From the NCBI RefSeq assembly GCF_009760925.1, contig NZ_VRLV01000001.1:1302001-1366000 (forward strand): a DNA stretch of 64,000 bases. Direction: 5' to 3'. Shown here piece by piece: positions 41,282 to 49,894 of the stretch. Within the stretch, counting starts at the first letter, position 1. Each line of letters opens with the position of its first letter. The notes under the pieces are model-generated. The model saw only the letters and a program-made list of their open reading frames with translations, searched no databases and was not told where the DNA came from. The translations under genes were made by a program, and so were the position numbers. The stretch comes from Nonomuraea typhae (GTDB lineage Bacteria > Actinomycetota > Actinomycetes > Streptosporangiales > Streptosporangiaceae).

Positions 41282-42070
41282 TCAACTCCCGGTGGATCGG
41301 TAGTGGCGAAGCCCCTGACGCCAGGCCAGCGCGGCCAGCAGGGCGAGGACGAGGGCGGCGAGCGGCCCGAGGAAGCGCATGAACTCCGGCGTCCCGAACG
41401 GATCGGGCATGCCGAGCACGTAGAGCCCGGGCTGCCAGTTGACGAAGGCCAGCGGCAGCACGTAGGTCACCCCGCGCACCAGCTCCTTGCCGTAGATCGC
41501 GAACGGGTACTGGGTGAGCTGCCCGCTGCCGTAGGTGAAGGCGTTGGCCACCTCCGGCGCGTCGGTCAGCACGACCTGCATCGCCCCGGCCAGCGTCCAG
41601 AGCGAGGTGAAGATGACGATCCCGCACCCGATCATCACGGGTACCATCCACAGCCGCGACCAGGGCAGGTCGAGCGCGCCCAGCGCGTACCCCAGCGCGA
41701 TGGCCGCCTGCAGCACCCGCCCGGCCCGCGTGGGCATGAAGCGGTCGGTGGCCATCTGGATCCAGGTGCTGACCGGCCGGATCAGCATGGTGTCGAAGGT
41801 GCCGGCCTTGACGTGCTGGCTGATCCGGTCGAGGTTGCTGACCAGCATGTCGCAGAGGGCGAAGGCCACGTTGGCCGTGCCGTACAGGAACAGGACCTGC
41901 TCGCGGCTGAAGCCGGCCAGCGTGGTGGTGTTGGCGAAGATGACCAGGATGGCGGCGACGTCGAGGCCGGCGACCAGGAAGCCGAGCACCACCGAGAGCG
42001 CGAACGACAGCGGGTAGGCGGCCGCGGCGCGGGTCCAGGTCCAGGCCAGCAGGACGTAGGTTCTAACCAC
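41282..42070 (-). CDS. ABC-2 family permease, second subunit
   Basis: A 262-residue membrane protein with six helices, of the ABC-2 permease group. Typical segments are VLFLYGTANVAFALCDMLVS, HVKAGTFDTMLIRPVSTWIQ and LTQYPFAIYGKELVRGVTYV. It overlaps the upstream permease gene by 8 bases. It forms a heterodimer with that protein by analogy with similar operons. Confidence 0.9.
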   Translation of the reverse strand: MVRTYVLLAWTWTRAAAAYPLSFALSVVLGFLVAGLDVAAILVIFANTTTLAGFSREQVLFLYGTANVAFALCDMLVSNLDRISQHVKAGTFDTMLIRPVSTWIQMATDRFMPTRAGRVLQAAIALGYALGALDLPWSRLWMVPVMIGCGIVIFTSLWTLAGAMQVVLTDAPEVANAFTYGSGQLTQYPFAIYGKELVRGVTYVLPLAFVNWQPGLYVLGMPDPFGTPEFMRFLGPLAALVLALLAALAWRQGLRHYRSTGS

Positions 42071-42842
42071 CCTGGATCACCACCCGGTGGCGGACCAGGC
42101 GGGTGGCCAGCGCGCCGAGCGTGAGCAGCGCCGCCGCCCAGAGCAGCTGGGTGCCCAGGGCCTGCCAGAGGCCGGTCGTGCCCAGGTAGACGTCCATCGG
42201 GATCTGGACCATCGCCGCCCACGGCAGCACGGCGGCCAGGTCGCCGAGGAAGCCGGGGAAGATGTGCAGCGGCAGCATCATGCCGCTGAAGAAGAGGGTC
42301 AGGACGAGGGAGACGGCCAGGACGCCGCGGTCGTCGCTCAGCCAGCACACCGACAGCGAGACCAGGTAGCGCCAGCCGAAGCTGACGACGACGCCGAGCG
42401 TGAAGCTGAGCAGGAAGGCGGCGGCGTTGGCCGGGGCGGCGATGCCGAACAGCAGCGCGCCGAGGAGCGTCGGCGGGATGCCGCGCACGAGGAACAGGTA
42501 GGCGGCCCGGCCGAGGTCCTCCGACAGCGAGCTGAGCTGCAGGGAGGCCGGGCGGACCAGGTCGAGGGCGATGTCGCCGCTGCGGATGCGCTCGGGGATG
42601 GTCAGGCCGCCGCCGAACAGCTGCATCGGGCCGATGAACGCCTGGGTGACGAAGCAGAAGGTGACGGCGTCGACGACGTCGTAACCGGCCAGGCCGGGGC
42701 GGGCCTGCCACAGGGCGATGAGGACGTAGGCGCGCAGGATGCCGAAGACGCTGTTGGTGAAGGCCCCGGCCAGGGCGGCGCCGACGTAGGTGGCGTGCTT
42801 GCGGAAGCCGTACCGGGCGAGGCGGAGATAGAGGGGGATCAG
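42063..42842 (-). CDS. ABC-2 family permease, first subunit, apparent CTG start
   Basis: A 259-residue permease with six helices (for example FIGPMQLFGGGLTIPERI, PASLQLSSLSEDLGRA, VLPWAAMVQIPMDVYLG). From the internal ATG at 42626 the frame is open upstream for 72 codons that read as good permease sequence (IPLYLRLARYGFRKHATYVG). It contains no ATG, GTG or TTG before the in-frame stop. The only plausible start is CTG at 42842, five bases after GGAGGT. The overlapping GTG at that site is in a different frame. Confidence 0.82.
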   Translation of the reverse strand: MIPLYLRLARYGFRKHATYVGAALAGAFTNSVFGILRAYVLIALWQARPGLAGYDVVDAVTFCFVTQAFIGPMQLFGGGLTIPERIRSGDIALDLVRPASLQLSSLSEDLGRAAYLFLVRGIPPTLLGALLFGIAAPANAAAFLLSFTLGVVVSFGWRYLVSLSVCWLSDDRGVLAVSLVLTLFFSGMMLPLHIFPGFLGDLAAVLPWAAMVQIPMDVYLGTTGLWQALGTQLLWAAALLTLGALATRLVRHRVVIQGG

Positions 42843-42957
42843 GGTTCACCTCCGGAGGGTGAGGGCATGGCGACGGCCCGTGTGCGGGCGTGCACACGGG
42901 TAGGCCAGGTGAGCCCTGCATTATGCGCCCGTCCCGGTGGGGGTGGCAACGGGTTTT

Positions 42958-43086
42958 CTAGCGGTCTTCCAGCCGGTGGACGAAGCGCAGGGCGGACCAG
43001 GTGGCGTCCACGGCGGCGGCCTTGACCCGGTGGCCCGCCTTGACGCCGGGCTTCTGCGGCAGCGGCGTACCCGGAGAGCCGGTCAT
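42958..43086 (-). pseudogene. DUF3052 remnant with internal in-frame deletion
   Basis: A 42-residue ORF. Its first half, SPGTPLPQKPGVKAGHRV, matches the N-terminus of DUF3052 proteins. Its second half, AVDATWSALRFVHRLEDR, matches their C-terminus. The roughly 85 residues that normally lie between are missing, and the join is in frame. Nothing recognisable as a ribosome site precedes the ATG. It is best read as a deletion remnant, though a miniprotein cannot be excluded. Confidence 0.65.
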
Positions 43087-43132
43087 GCCTAGAAGGATGC
43101 CAGGTGGGAATGGATATATGCGGGAGGAATGG

Positions 43133-44095
43133 ATGCACCTTGACCGGGATGTCTACCCCGACCACCCTCTCAGCTGGCAGGCCCGCGCGCTCAACGGCGT
43201 GCTCCGCGGCACCCTGAAGCCCGCTTCCAGCCTGCTGCTGCGGCACCGGCTGGCGATCGAGGCGGCCGCCCGGCTGGGCACGCTGGCCGCGCTGGTGCCC
43301 TCGCGGCTGCCCCGGCACGTGAGCGTGACCCCGGCACACCTCGGCGCGTGCGGGGGCGAGTGGCTGCGCGCGGGTCGGGAGGCGGACGAGGGCAGGGTGC
43401 TGCTCTACTTTCACGGCGGCGGCTACTTCTCCTGCTCGCCGCGGACCCACCGGCCCCTCACGTGGCGGCTGTCGGCGGCGGCCCGCCGCCCGGTGCTGGC
43501 GCTGGACTACCGCCAGGGGCCGGTGCACACGCCGGCCGAGTCGCTGGCCGACGCCCTGCACGCCTACGGCTGCCTGCTGGAGCGCGGGTACTCCGACATC
43601 GTGCTGGCCGGGGACTCCGCCGGCGGGCACCTGTGCCTGGTGACGCTGCTGGCGCTGCGCGATCGGGGGATGCCGCCGCCGTCCGGCGCGATCTGCCTGT
43701 CGCCGTGGGCGGATCTGAGCGACGTCCCGCGCCGGGCCAACCGGTGGCAGGATCCGATGCTGCCCGCCGGGCGGGTGCGCTGGCTGGCCCGCCACTGGAC
43801 CGCCGGCCTGGACGCCCGTGACCCGCTGGTCTCGCCGGTCAACGGCGACTACACCGGGCTGCCGCCGCTGATGATCGTCGTCGGCTCGACCGAGGTGCTG
43901 CGGGACGAGGCGCGCCGCGTGGCCGTGCGGGCCAGGCGGGCGGGGGTGCCGGTGCGGTACGAGGAGTGGGCCCGGATGCCGCACGTCTTCCCGATCCTGG
44001 CCGACGTCCTGCCGGAGGCGCGGCTGGTCTACCGGCACATGGCCGAGTTCGTGGCGGCCGCGGGCGGGACGGCTTTCCTCGAAGATGCCGCCTGA
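43133..44095 (+). CDS. Alpha/beta hydrolase (hormone-sensitive-lipase-type esterase)
   Basis: A 320-residue esterase. The oxyanion motif is HGGG at residues 94-97 (LLYFHGGGYFS), the nucleophile Ser 162 is in GDSAGG, the acid is in the SPVNGDYTGLPPLMI region and the His in RMPHVFPIL. The ATG at 43133 has GGAGG five bases upstream; an ATG five codons earlier is weaker. It likely acts on short-chain esters. It is unrelated to the divergent DUF3052 remnant. Confidence 0.92.
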   Translation: MHLDRDVYPDHPLSWQARALNGVLRGTLKPASSLLLRHRLAIEAAARLGTLAALVPSRLPRHVSVTPAHLGACGGEWLRAGREADEGRVLLYFHGGGYFSCSPRTHRPLTWRLSAAARRPVLALDYRQGPVHTPAESLADALHAYGCLLERGYSDIVLAGDSAGGHLCLVTLLALRDRGMPPPSGAICLSPWADLSDVPRRANRWQDPMLPAGRVRWLARHWTAGLDARDPLVSPVNGDYTGLPPLMIVVGSTEVLRDEARRVAVRARRAGVPVRYEEWARMPHVFPILADVLPEARLVYRHMAEFVAAAGGTAFLEDAA

Positions 44096-44119
44096 GGGCG
44101 CATCGCTGCTTACCCGGGT

Positions 44120-44138
44120 GTAGGTTAGGTATACCTAA
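44120..44138. promoter_or_regulatory. Iron box (DtxR/IdeR/DmdR operator)
   Basis: GTAGGTTAGGTATACCTAA matches the consensus iron box at 15 of 19 positions and is centred 37 bases upstream of the siderophore-interacting protein start. Confidence 0.82.
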
Positions 44139-44165
44139 GTTCAGCGCCTGAGGGGAAGGGCCTGT

Positions 44166-44981
44166 ATGCCGAAGAACGAGCACAAGGCGACCGTGCTGCG
44201 GACCGAGCAGCTCACGCCCCATATGATCCGCGTGGTGGCAGGCGGCGAGAGCCTGCGCGGGTTCGCCACCTCGGGGCTGACCGACCACTACGTCAAGCTC
44301 GTCTTCCGCCACGAGGGCGTGGAGTACCCCGAGCCGTTCACCGTGCAGAGCTGCCGCGAGCTGCTGCCGCGCGAGCAGTGGCCGCGGGTGCGCACCTACA
44401 CCGTCCGCGCCTGGGACCCCGACACCCTCGAGCTGACCATCGACTTCGTCTACCACGGCGACGAGGGCGTGGCCGGGCCGTGGGCGGCCGCCGCCAAGCC
44501 CGGCGACACGCTCTACATGCTCGGCCCCGGCGGCGGCTACGCGCCCGACCCCGAGGCCGCCTGGCACCTGCTGGCGGGGGACGAGAGCGCGCTGCCCGCC
44601 ATCGCCGCGGCCCTGGAGGCGCTGCCGGAGGACGCGACGGCGCACGTGTTCGTCGAGATCGAGGGCCCGGCCGAGGAGCAGAAGACGCCGCGCCCGGTGA
44701 CCTGGCTCTACCGTGGCGACCGGCCGGTGGGCGAGCTGCTGGTGGAGGCGGTGCGCGGGTTGGAGTTCCCGGAGGGCGACGTGCACGCGTTCGTGCACGG
44801 GGAGGCGGGCTTCGTCAAGCAGCTGCGCCGCCACCTGAGGATCGAGCGCGGCATCCCGCTGGAGCGGCTGTCGATCTCCGGCTACTGGCGGCTCGGCGCC
44901 GACGACGAGGCGTGGCGGGCGGTCAAGAAGGAGTGGAACCAGGCCGTGGAGGCCGAGGAGGCCACGGCGCTGTCGTCGTAA
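44166..44981 (+). CDS. Siderophore-interacting protein (FAD-dependent ferric-siderophore reductase)
   Basis: A 271-residue SIP/ViuB-family flavoprotein that reduces imported ferric siderophores to release iron in the cytosol. The FAD site is RTYTVRAWDP, the NAD(P)-binding half carries LAGDESALPAIAAALE, and the C-terminal signature is SGYWRLGADDEAWR. The iron box upstream predicts induction under iron limitation. No siderophore synthesis or uptake genes are adjacent. Confidence 0.94.
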   Translation: MPKNEHKATVLRTEQLTPHMIRVVAGGESLRGFATSGLTDHYVKLVFRHEGVEYPEPFTVQSCRELLPREQWPRVRTYTVRAWDPDTLELTIDFVYHGDEGVAGPWAAAAKPGDTLYMLGPGGGYAPDPEAAWHLLAGDESALPAIAAALEALPEDATAHVFVEIEGPAEEQKTPRPVTWLYRGDRPVGELLVEAVRGLEFPEGDVHAFVHGEAGFVKQLRRHLRIERGIPLERLSISGYWRLGADDEAWRAVKKEWNQAVEAEEATALSS

Positions 44982-45136
44982 AACGCCACTTCAGGCCGTC
45001 CCGTCACAGCACTTACTAGCCGGAAGGTAGCAGCAACCTTACTCGCGATACCCCTTGGGAAAACCATGCGGAAACCCTCACCCGGTTGGGGCCACAGTGT
45101 GCTTGCCAGGTCCCAGACAGGAGAGGCGAGGTCCGG

Positions 45137-46651
45137 ATGGCGCGTGGTGCGAGCGGCATGCCTGGTGCGAGTGACATGCCCGGTGCGAGCGGCACGCCGC
45201 AGGGCGTGGGGCCGCTTACGGTGGGCGACCCGGTCATCATCGGCCGATACCTCCTTCTCGGCCGGCTCGGCGCCGGCGGCATGGGCGTGGTCTACCTCGC
45301 CGAACATCCCCGGGGCGGCGTGGTCGCGCTGAAGACCCCGCACCCGGCGCACCTCGGCGACCCGACGCTGCGCGCCCGCTTCGCCGAGGAGGTCTCCTTC
45401 TCGCGGCGGGTCGTGCCGTTCTGCACCGCCGCCGTCATCGAGGACGGCACCGACCGCGACCGGCCCTACCTCGTCACCGATTACATCCCCGGCCCCGCGC
45501 TCTCCCACGTCGTCGCGGCCGGCGGGCCGCTCACCCCCGATCTGGCGTACGGCGTGGCCCTCGGAGCCGCGGCCGCGCTGGCGGCGGTGCACGACGCCGG
45601 GCTGGTGCACCGCGACCTCAAACCGGCCAACGTGCTGCTCTCGCCCAGGGGCCCGCGCGTGATCGACTTCGGCATCGCCCGCGAGGTGGACACCCTCGCC
45701 GCCCACACGCAGGCCGGGCAGGTCATGGGCAGCCCCGGCTGGGTCGCCCCCGAGCGGCTCACGGGCGGCCCCGCCGTACCGGCCTCGGACGTGTTCGCCT
45801 GGGGGTGCCTGGTGGCCTTCGCCGCGAGCGGGCACCATCCGTTCGGGCGGGGGGAGCAGGACGTGCTGTCGCGGCGCATCCTGCTGGAGGCGCAGCGGCT
45901 GGACGCCGTGCCCGCGATGCTGCGGCCCGCCGTGGAGGCCGCGCTGGCCAAGGAGCCCGGGGCGCGGCCCCGGGCGGCGGACCTGCTGCGGGCGCTGCTC
46001 GCCGCGGGCGGGGTCGGGGACCCGTGGGATCTGCGCGCCGCCGTCGACGGGGTCCTGGAGGAGTTGTGGACGCCGGTTCCCCATCCGCAGGGAGAGGGGA
46101 GGGTACGGCCGGCGGCACCTCCCCGGCGGCGCCGGGCCCGGACGGGTTCGCCGGCGTCGCATGCCGGCTTCGCCGCGCTGGCCACCGTCTCGATCGCGGC
46201 GCTGACCGTGATCGCGGCCGGGAACCCGTCGTCGCCCGGCTCCTCAGGCGGATCCGTCATCCCGGAGGCGCCGGTCGTGATGCCGCACGGCTCGGCCGGG
46301 TCGACCGTCCGGCCGCCGGGCGGCGGCGCCGTCCCGGTGTCCGTCGCGCCGGTCGTCTCCGCGTCCGCCTCAGGTCCCGCTGTCACCCTTACGCGCACGC
46401 TGACCCCGTCCGCGGTGGCGACGCCGCCTCCGCCGAGCGTGCCGCACGCCACCGGCAGCCCGCCGCCGGGAACGTTCCGGCCGGAGCCGTCGCGGGAGGA
46501 CGACTGCGCCAACCCGGCCGCCCGTGACTGCCCCGTGCCTTCGGGCGGCATCACGACGATTCCGCAGGAGGGACCGGGCGAATCACCCGAACCATCGCTC
46601 ACGCCTACCGACGTGCCCACCACCCCGGCCACGCCCGCGGTCACCGGCTGA
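45137..46651 (+). CDS. Membrane Ser/Thr protein kinase (PknB-like, Hanks type)
   Basis: A 504-residue kinase. The N-terminus repeats GMPGAS-like units before the kinase domain (about 40-300): glycine loop GRLGAGGMGVVYLAEH, Lys in VALKTPHP, catalytic HRDLKPANVLL, DFGIA and the activation-loop GSPGWVAPE. One helix follows near residue 335 (GFAALATVSIAALTVIAAG), then an external Pro/Ser/Thr-rich region without PASTA domains. DDCANPAARDC near the end could form a disulfide. GAGAGGCGAGG precedes the ATG at 45137. Confidence 0.92.
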   Translation: MARGASGMPGASDMPGASGTPQGVGPLTVGDPVIIGRYLLLGRLGAGGMGVVYLAEHPRGGVVALKTPHPAHLGDPTLRARFAEEVSFSRRVVPFCTAAVIEDGTDRDRPYLVTDYIPGPALSHVVAAGGPLTPDLAYGVALGAAAALAAVHDAGLVHRDLKPANVLLSPRGPRVIDFGIAREVDTLAAHTQAGQVMGSPGWVAPERLTGGPAVPASDVFAWGCLVAFAASGHHPFGRGEQDVLSRRILLEAQRLDAVPAMLRPAVEAALAKEPGARPRAADLLRALLAAGGVGDPWDLRAAVDGVLEELWTPVPHPQGEGRVRPAAPPRRRRARTGSPASHAGFAALATVSIAALTVIAAGNPSSPGSSGGSVIPEAPVVMPHGSAGSTVRPPGGGAVPVSVAPVVSASASGPAVTLTRTLTPSAVATPPPPSVPHATGSPPPGTFRPEPSREDDCANPAARDCPVPSGGITTIPQEGPGESPEPSLTPTDVPTTPATPAVTG

Positions 46652-46670
46652 CGGCAGCGGCCGTTCGTGC

Positions 46671-46714
46671 CGCCGGATGAATCTGTGCCCGAGGGTCCGG
46701 CGAGATCGTGCGGC
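46671..46714. repeat. 44-bp repeat, copy A (also at 60231-60274)
   Basis: This stretch agrees with 60231-60274 at 40 of 44 bases, in the same orientation. Both copies contain GCCGGA and TCCGGC about 18 bases apart, able to pair. At copy B the element runs straight into a DUF6262-like coding remnant, so both may be scraps of one transposon gene. The 224-base gap 46652-46875 holds nothing else I can identify. Confidence 0.7.
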
Positions 46715-46875
46715 ACGTCAACACCGCACCTCACCGATGGGCAAGCGTCCCCTTCGGCGGCTTCTTCGTCGTCCCCGCCGTCCGGGAAGGCATACCGTCC
46801 AGACGCCATGGACGGCCCGGGGTGTTAACGGGCGTTCACGTTGTGTGATCTTGCAGGGCGGTTCATGATGCCGGT

Positions 46876-47160
46876 ATGCGCGGGAGCGTGAGCTACGGAG
46901 CGGTGCCGGCCCTGACAGGGCCGGGCGTCGATGTCGCGGCAGTGGGGCTGGGCAAGCCGGCCGGCGTGATCGGGGTGTCCGTCGCCCTGATCGGGCTGGG
47001 AGTGGCGATATTCGGGGCGCCTGCCAACCGGAAACCCGGCAACGGCGCCGGCCGGGAAACGCCGAGTGTTGCCGCCTCCGGGCAGCGGCCGATCACCATC
47101 CGCGGCGCCAACAGCCGGATCGCCCCAACCGGGGATGATACGACCACCCTTCAGAGGTGA
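46876..47160 (+). CDS. Small one-helix protein with C-terminal NLR-shared motif; candidate membrane effector
   Basis: A 94-residue protein of no known family. Residues 29-48 (AGVIGVSVALIGLGVAIFGA) are a Gly-rich hydrophobic helix, long enough to enter a membrane. Residues 69-93 carry a motif (ITIRGANSRIAPTGDDTTT) that aligns with residues 37-61 of the next gene's product, 11 of 25 identical, including G-x-N, Ile, TGD, TT and Gln. Its stop overlaps the next ATG (ATGA), so the two are made together. In bacterial NLR/effector pairs, short amyloid-like motifs shared between effector C-terminus and NLR N-terminus are proposed to pass the signal. I infer a membrane-acting effector. Confidence 0.6.
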   Translation: MRGSVSYGAVPALTGPGVDVAAVGLGKPAGVIGVSVALIGLGVAIFGAPANRKPGNGAGRETPSVAASGQRPITIRGANSRIAPTGDDTTTLQR

Positions 47161-49592
47161 TGAAACTCCGCTGGTGGCGGCGGGCGTCGGCCAAGCCCGG
47201 CACCGATGCGCCGTCGCCGCCGCCCGCCCCAGCCCAGGCCGCCGGGCCGGGAACCACCCGGCCCGGCGCGCGATCGGTGCGGGTGAGCGGGGACAACCTG
47301 GGCATCATCGCCACCGGCGATCACACGACCAACGTGCAGACGGTGCTGCCCGCCCAGGCGTTCCGGCCGGTCGCGCAGGTCACCGCGTCCTTGAGCCTGG
47401 TGAACGTGCCCGCGCATGCCGGCGTCTTCGTCGGACGAGTCGAAGAGCTGGCCGCTCTGCAGCAGGCGCTGTCCGTCGCGGAGCCTGTTGTCGTGGCCGC
47501 GGTGCACGGGCTGGGCGGTATCGGTAAGTCCACCCTGGCGGCCCGCTACGCCGCCGGACGCGCCCGCGCCGGAGTGTTCAACCCGGTGTGGTGGATCACC
47601 GCTGACACCCCCGCCTCGATCGAGGCCGGGCTGGCCGCCTTGATGGTCGCGTTGCAGCCTGAGCTGGCCTCAGCGTTACCGGCGCGGGCGCTGGCCGAGC
47701 GAGCGGCCGGCTGGCTGTCCTGCCATCCCGGGTGGCTCCTGGTGCTGGACAACCTCGCCCACCCCGACCACATCACCGGCCTGCTGGACCGCACGCTGGC
47801 CGGCCGGCTGCTGGTGACCAGCCGGCTCGGCACCGGCTGGCACCAGCTGGGCGCATCGGTCGTGCGCCTGGATGTGCTGAGCGAGACCGAGGCGATCGAC
47901 CTGCTGGCCCGCATCGCGGGCCGCCTGCCCGGTGCCGGCCTCGACGGGGCGGCTGAGCTCGTGCGCGAGCTGGGCTGCCTGCCGCTGGCCGTCGAGCAGG
48001 CAGCCGCCTACCTGAACCAAAACCACCTGTCCCCACGCGCCTACCTGGACCTGCTCACCGCTCACCCAGCGCAGATGTATGACCAGGCCGCTGAGGGCGG
48101 CGACGGCGAACGCACCGTCGCCCGGATCTGGCGGCTCACCCTCGACCGGCTCACCACCACGCCGCTGGCCGGGGACCTGCTGCGGATCCTGGCCTGGTAC
48201 GCCCCAGAGCAGATTCCCCGCGACCTGCTGGACGGCTTGGCCACGGCACCCCGGACGCAGCAGGCGCTGGGACGGCTGGCCGCCTACAACCTGATCAGCC
48301 TCGATGCCGCCGGGGTCACCGTGCACCGTCTGGTCCAGGCCGTCGCCCGCACCGGCGACCCAGCTGATCCCCATCGGCAACCCGACGACATCGACACCGC
48401 CCGCGTCCGCGCCGTCACCCTGCTCGATCGGGCCCGCCCCGACGGCTATGACGCTCCGGCCTCCTGGCCGCGGTGGCGCAGGCTACTGCCCCATATCGAG
48501 GCCCTGTTCGCGCGCACCGCACCCGACGCCGACACCGCGGACGCTCAAGAACTGCTCCGCAACACCGGCCTCTTCCTGGAAGACCAAGGTGCCGTCGGCC
48601 GTGCTTTGACCTACCTCAAGCGGTGCATGGCCCTGGCGCAACGGGTCCACACCCTCGACCATCCCGCCGTTCTGGTCGCTCGCGCCAGCTTGGCCTTCGC
48701 CTGCAAATCGGCGGGGGACCTGGGCCAGGCGATCCCGCTGTACGAGCAGACGCTGGCCGAGCGGGAGCGGGTGCTCGGCCCCGACCACCCCGACACCCTG
48801 ACCTCCGGCGACAACTTGGCCGGCGCCTACCGGGCAGCGGGTGACCTGGGCAGGGCCGTTCCGTTGTACGAGGTCACCCTCACCAAGCGGGAGCGGGTGC
48901 TCGGCCCCGACCACCCCGACACCCTTTCCTCCCGCAACAACTTGGCCGGCGCCTACCAGGCGGCGGGTGACCTGGTGCGGGCCGTCCCGCTGTACGAGCA
49001 GACGCTGGTCGACTGCGAGCGGGTGCTCGGCCCGGACCACCCCCATTCCCTGACCTCCCGCAACAACCTCGCCTACGCCTACCAGGCGGTGGGTGACCTG
49101 GTGCGGGCCGTCCCGCTGTACGAGCAGACACTGGCCGACTGCGAACGGGTGCTCGGCCCCGACCATCCCGACACCCTGACTTCCCGCAACAACTTGGCCG
49201 GCGTCTACCGCGCAGGCGGCGACCTGGTGCGGGCCGCCCCGCTGTATGAGCAGACGCTGGCCGAGCGGGAGCGGGTGCTCGGCCCGGACCACCCCGACAC
49301 CCTGACTTCCCGCAACAACCTCGCCTACGTCTACCAGGCGGCGGGTGACCTGGTGCGGGCCGTCCCGCTGTATGAGCAGACGCTGGCCGAGCGGGAGCGG
49401 GTGCTCGGCCCCGACCATCCCAGTACCCTGATCTCCCGCAACAACCTGGCCGGCGCCTACCAGGCGGCGGGGCACGTGGGCCGGGCTGTCTCGTTGTACG
49501 AGCGAGCGCTGGCCGACTGCGAACGGGTGCTGGGCTGCCACCACCCCATTGCCAAAGCCGTGCGGGGCAACCTGGACAGGGCCAGGGGATAG
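47157..49592 (+). CDS. NLR-like protein: motif + NB-ARC ATPase + TPR repeats
   Basis: An 811-residue STAND ATPase. Residues 1-36 are basic then Ala/Pro-rich. Residues 37-61 hold the motif shared with the upstream small protein (SVRVSGDNLGIIATGDHTTN). NB-ARC spans about 85-400: Walker A GLGGIGKST at 118-126, Walker B WLLVLDNLAHP, GCLPLAVEQAAAYL and the winged-helix region. From about 460 to the end are kinesin-light-chain-type TPRs, including seven near-identical 42-residue units. The architecture is that of a sensor that oligomerises on ligand binding. No DNA-binding domain is present, so it is not an AfsR regulator. I infer a defence or programmed-death role with the coupled small protein. 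Confidence 0.85.
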   Translation: MMKLRWWRRASAKPGTDAPSPPPAPAQAAGPGTTRPGARSVRVSGDNLGIIATGDHTTNVQTVLPAQAFRPVAQVTASLSLVNVPAHAGVFVGRVEELAALQQALSVAEPVVVAAVHGLGGIGKSTLAARYAAGRARAGVFNPVWWITADTPASIEAGLAALMVALQPELASALPARALAERAAGWLSCHPGWLLVLDNLAHPDHITGLLDRTLAGRLLVTSRLGTGWHQLGASVVRLDVLSETEAIDLLARIAGRLPGAGLDGAAELVRELGCLPLAVEQAAAYLNQNHLSPRAYLDLLTAHPAQMYDQAAEGGDGERTVARIWRLTLDRLTTTPLAGDLLRILAWYAPEQIPRDLLDGLATAPRTQQALGRLAAYNLISLDAAGVTVHRLVQAVARTGDPADPHRQPDDIDTARVRAVTLLDRARPDGYDAPASWPRWRRLLPHIEALFARTAPDADTADAQELLRNTGLFLEDQGAVGRALTYLKRCMALAQRVHTLDHPAVLVARASLAFACKSAGDLGQAIPLYEQTLAERERVLGPDHPDTLTSGDNLAGAYRAAGDLGRAVPLYEVTLTKRERVLGPDHPDTLSSRNNLAGAYQAAGDLVRAVPLYEQTLVDCERVLGPDHPHSLTSRNNLAYAYQAVGDLVRAVPLYEQTLADCERVLGPDHPDTLTSRNNLAGVYRAGGDLVRAAPLYEQTLAERERVLGPDHPDTLTSRNNLAYVYQAAGDLVRAVPLYEQTLAERERVLGPDHPSTLISRNNLAGAYQAAGHVGRAVSLYERALADCERVLGCHHPIAKAVRGNLDRARG
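48739..49592 (+). repeat. Seven 126-bp TPR-coding tandem units
   Basis: The TAC or TAT codon of LYE recurs at 48741, 48867, 48993, 49119, 49245, 49371 and 49497, exactly 126 bases apart. Each unit encodes 42 residues of the type LYEQTLAERERVLGPDHPDT followed by LTSRNNLAGAYQAAGDLVRA. DNA identity between the inner units is very high, including synonymous sites. That indicates recent duplication or gene conversion. Confidence 0.9.
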
Positions 49593-49894
49593 GGCTGTCC
49601 GGGAAAAAGGCCGGAAGCACCGCCAGGCGCGCGAACTGCCGGGGCAGCGCGAGCCGGGATCACGACCTGGAGGGCAGGAGACAGACTCCCGGCGCGGCGT
49701 GCGCCGTACCTTGCGGCCCTTCCCGGCGCAGAGGCAGGGGCTACGGCCGCGATCACGCGATCAACCACCAGCGCCGATGGCGCGCGCCAAGTCGTTCAAT
49801 TCCACCCATGCTGGCCGGGCAGTAATACGGAGGCGGTTCACCGGGTTACGATCGAGCCGCAATCGACGGCGTGACCGGATTAATCGGTGGTGGC
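49593..49894. other. Gap after the NLR gene without recognisable gene
   Basis: I see no supported gene in these 302 bases. ORFs on both strands are short and Arg-rich. Base composition falls toward AT near 49850-49960, where the convergent small secreted-protein gene ends. Confidence 0.5.

Noticed and set aside
48739..49592. The 126-bp periodic repeat considered as a satellite or non-coding array
   Set aside because: The period is a multiple of three and encodes intact TPR helices continuous with the NB-ARC protein.
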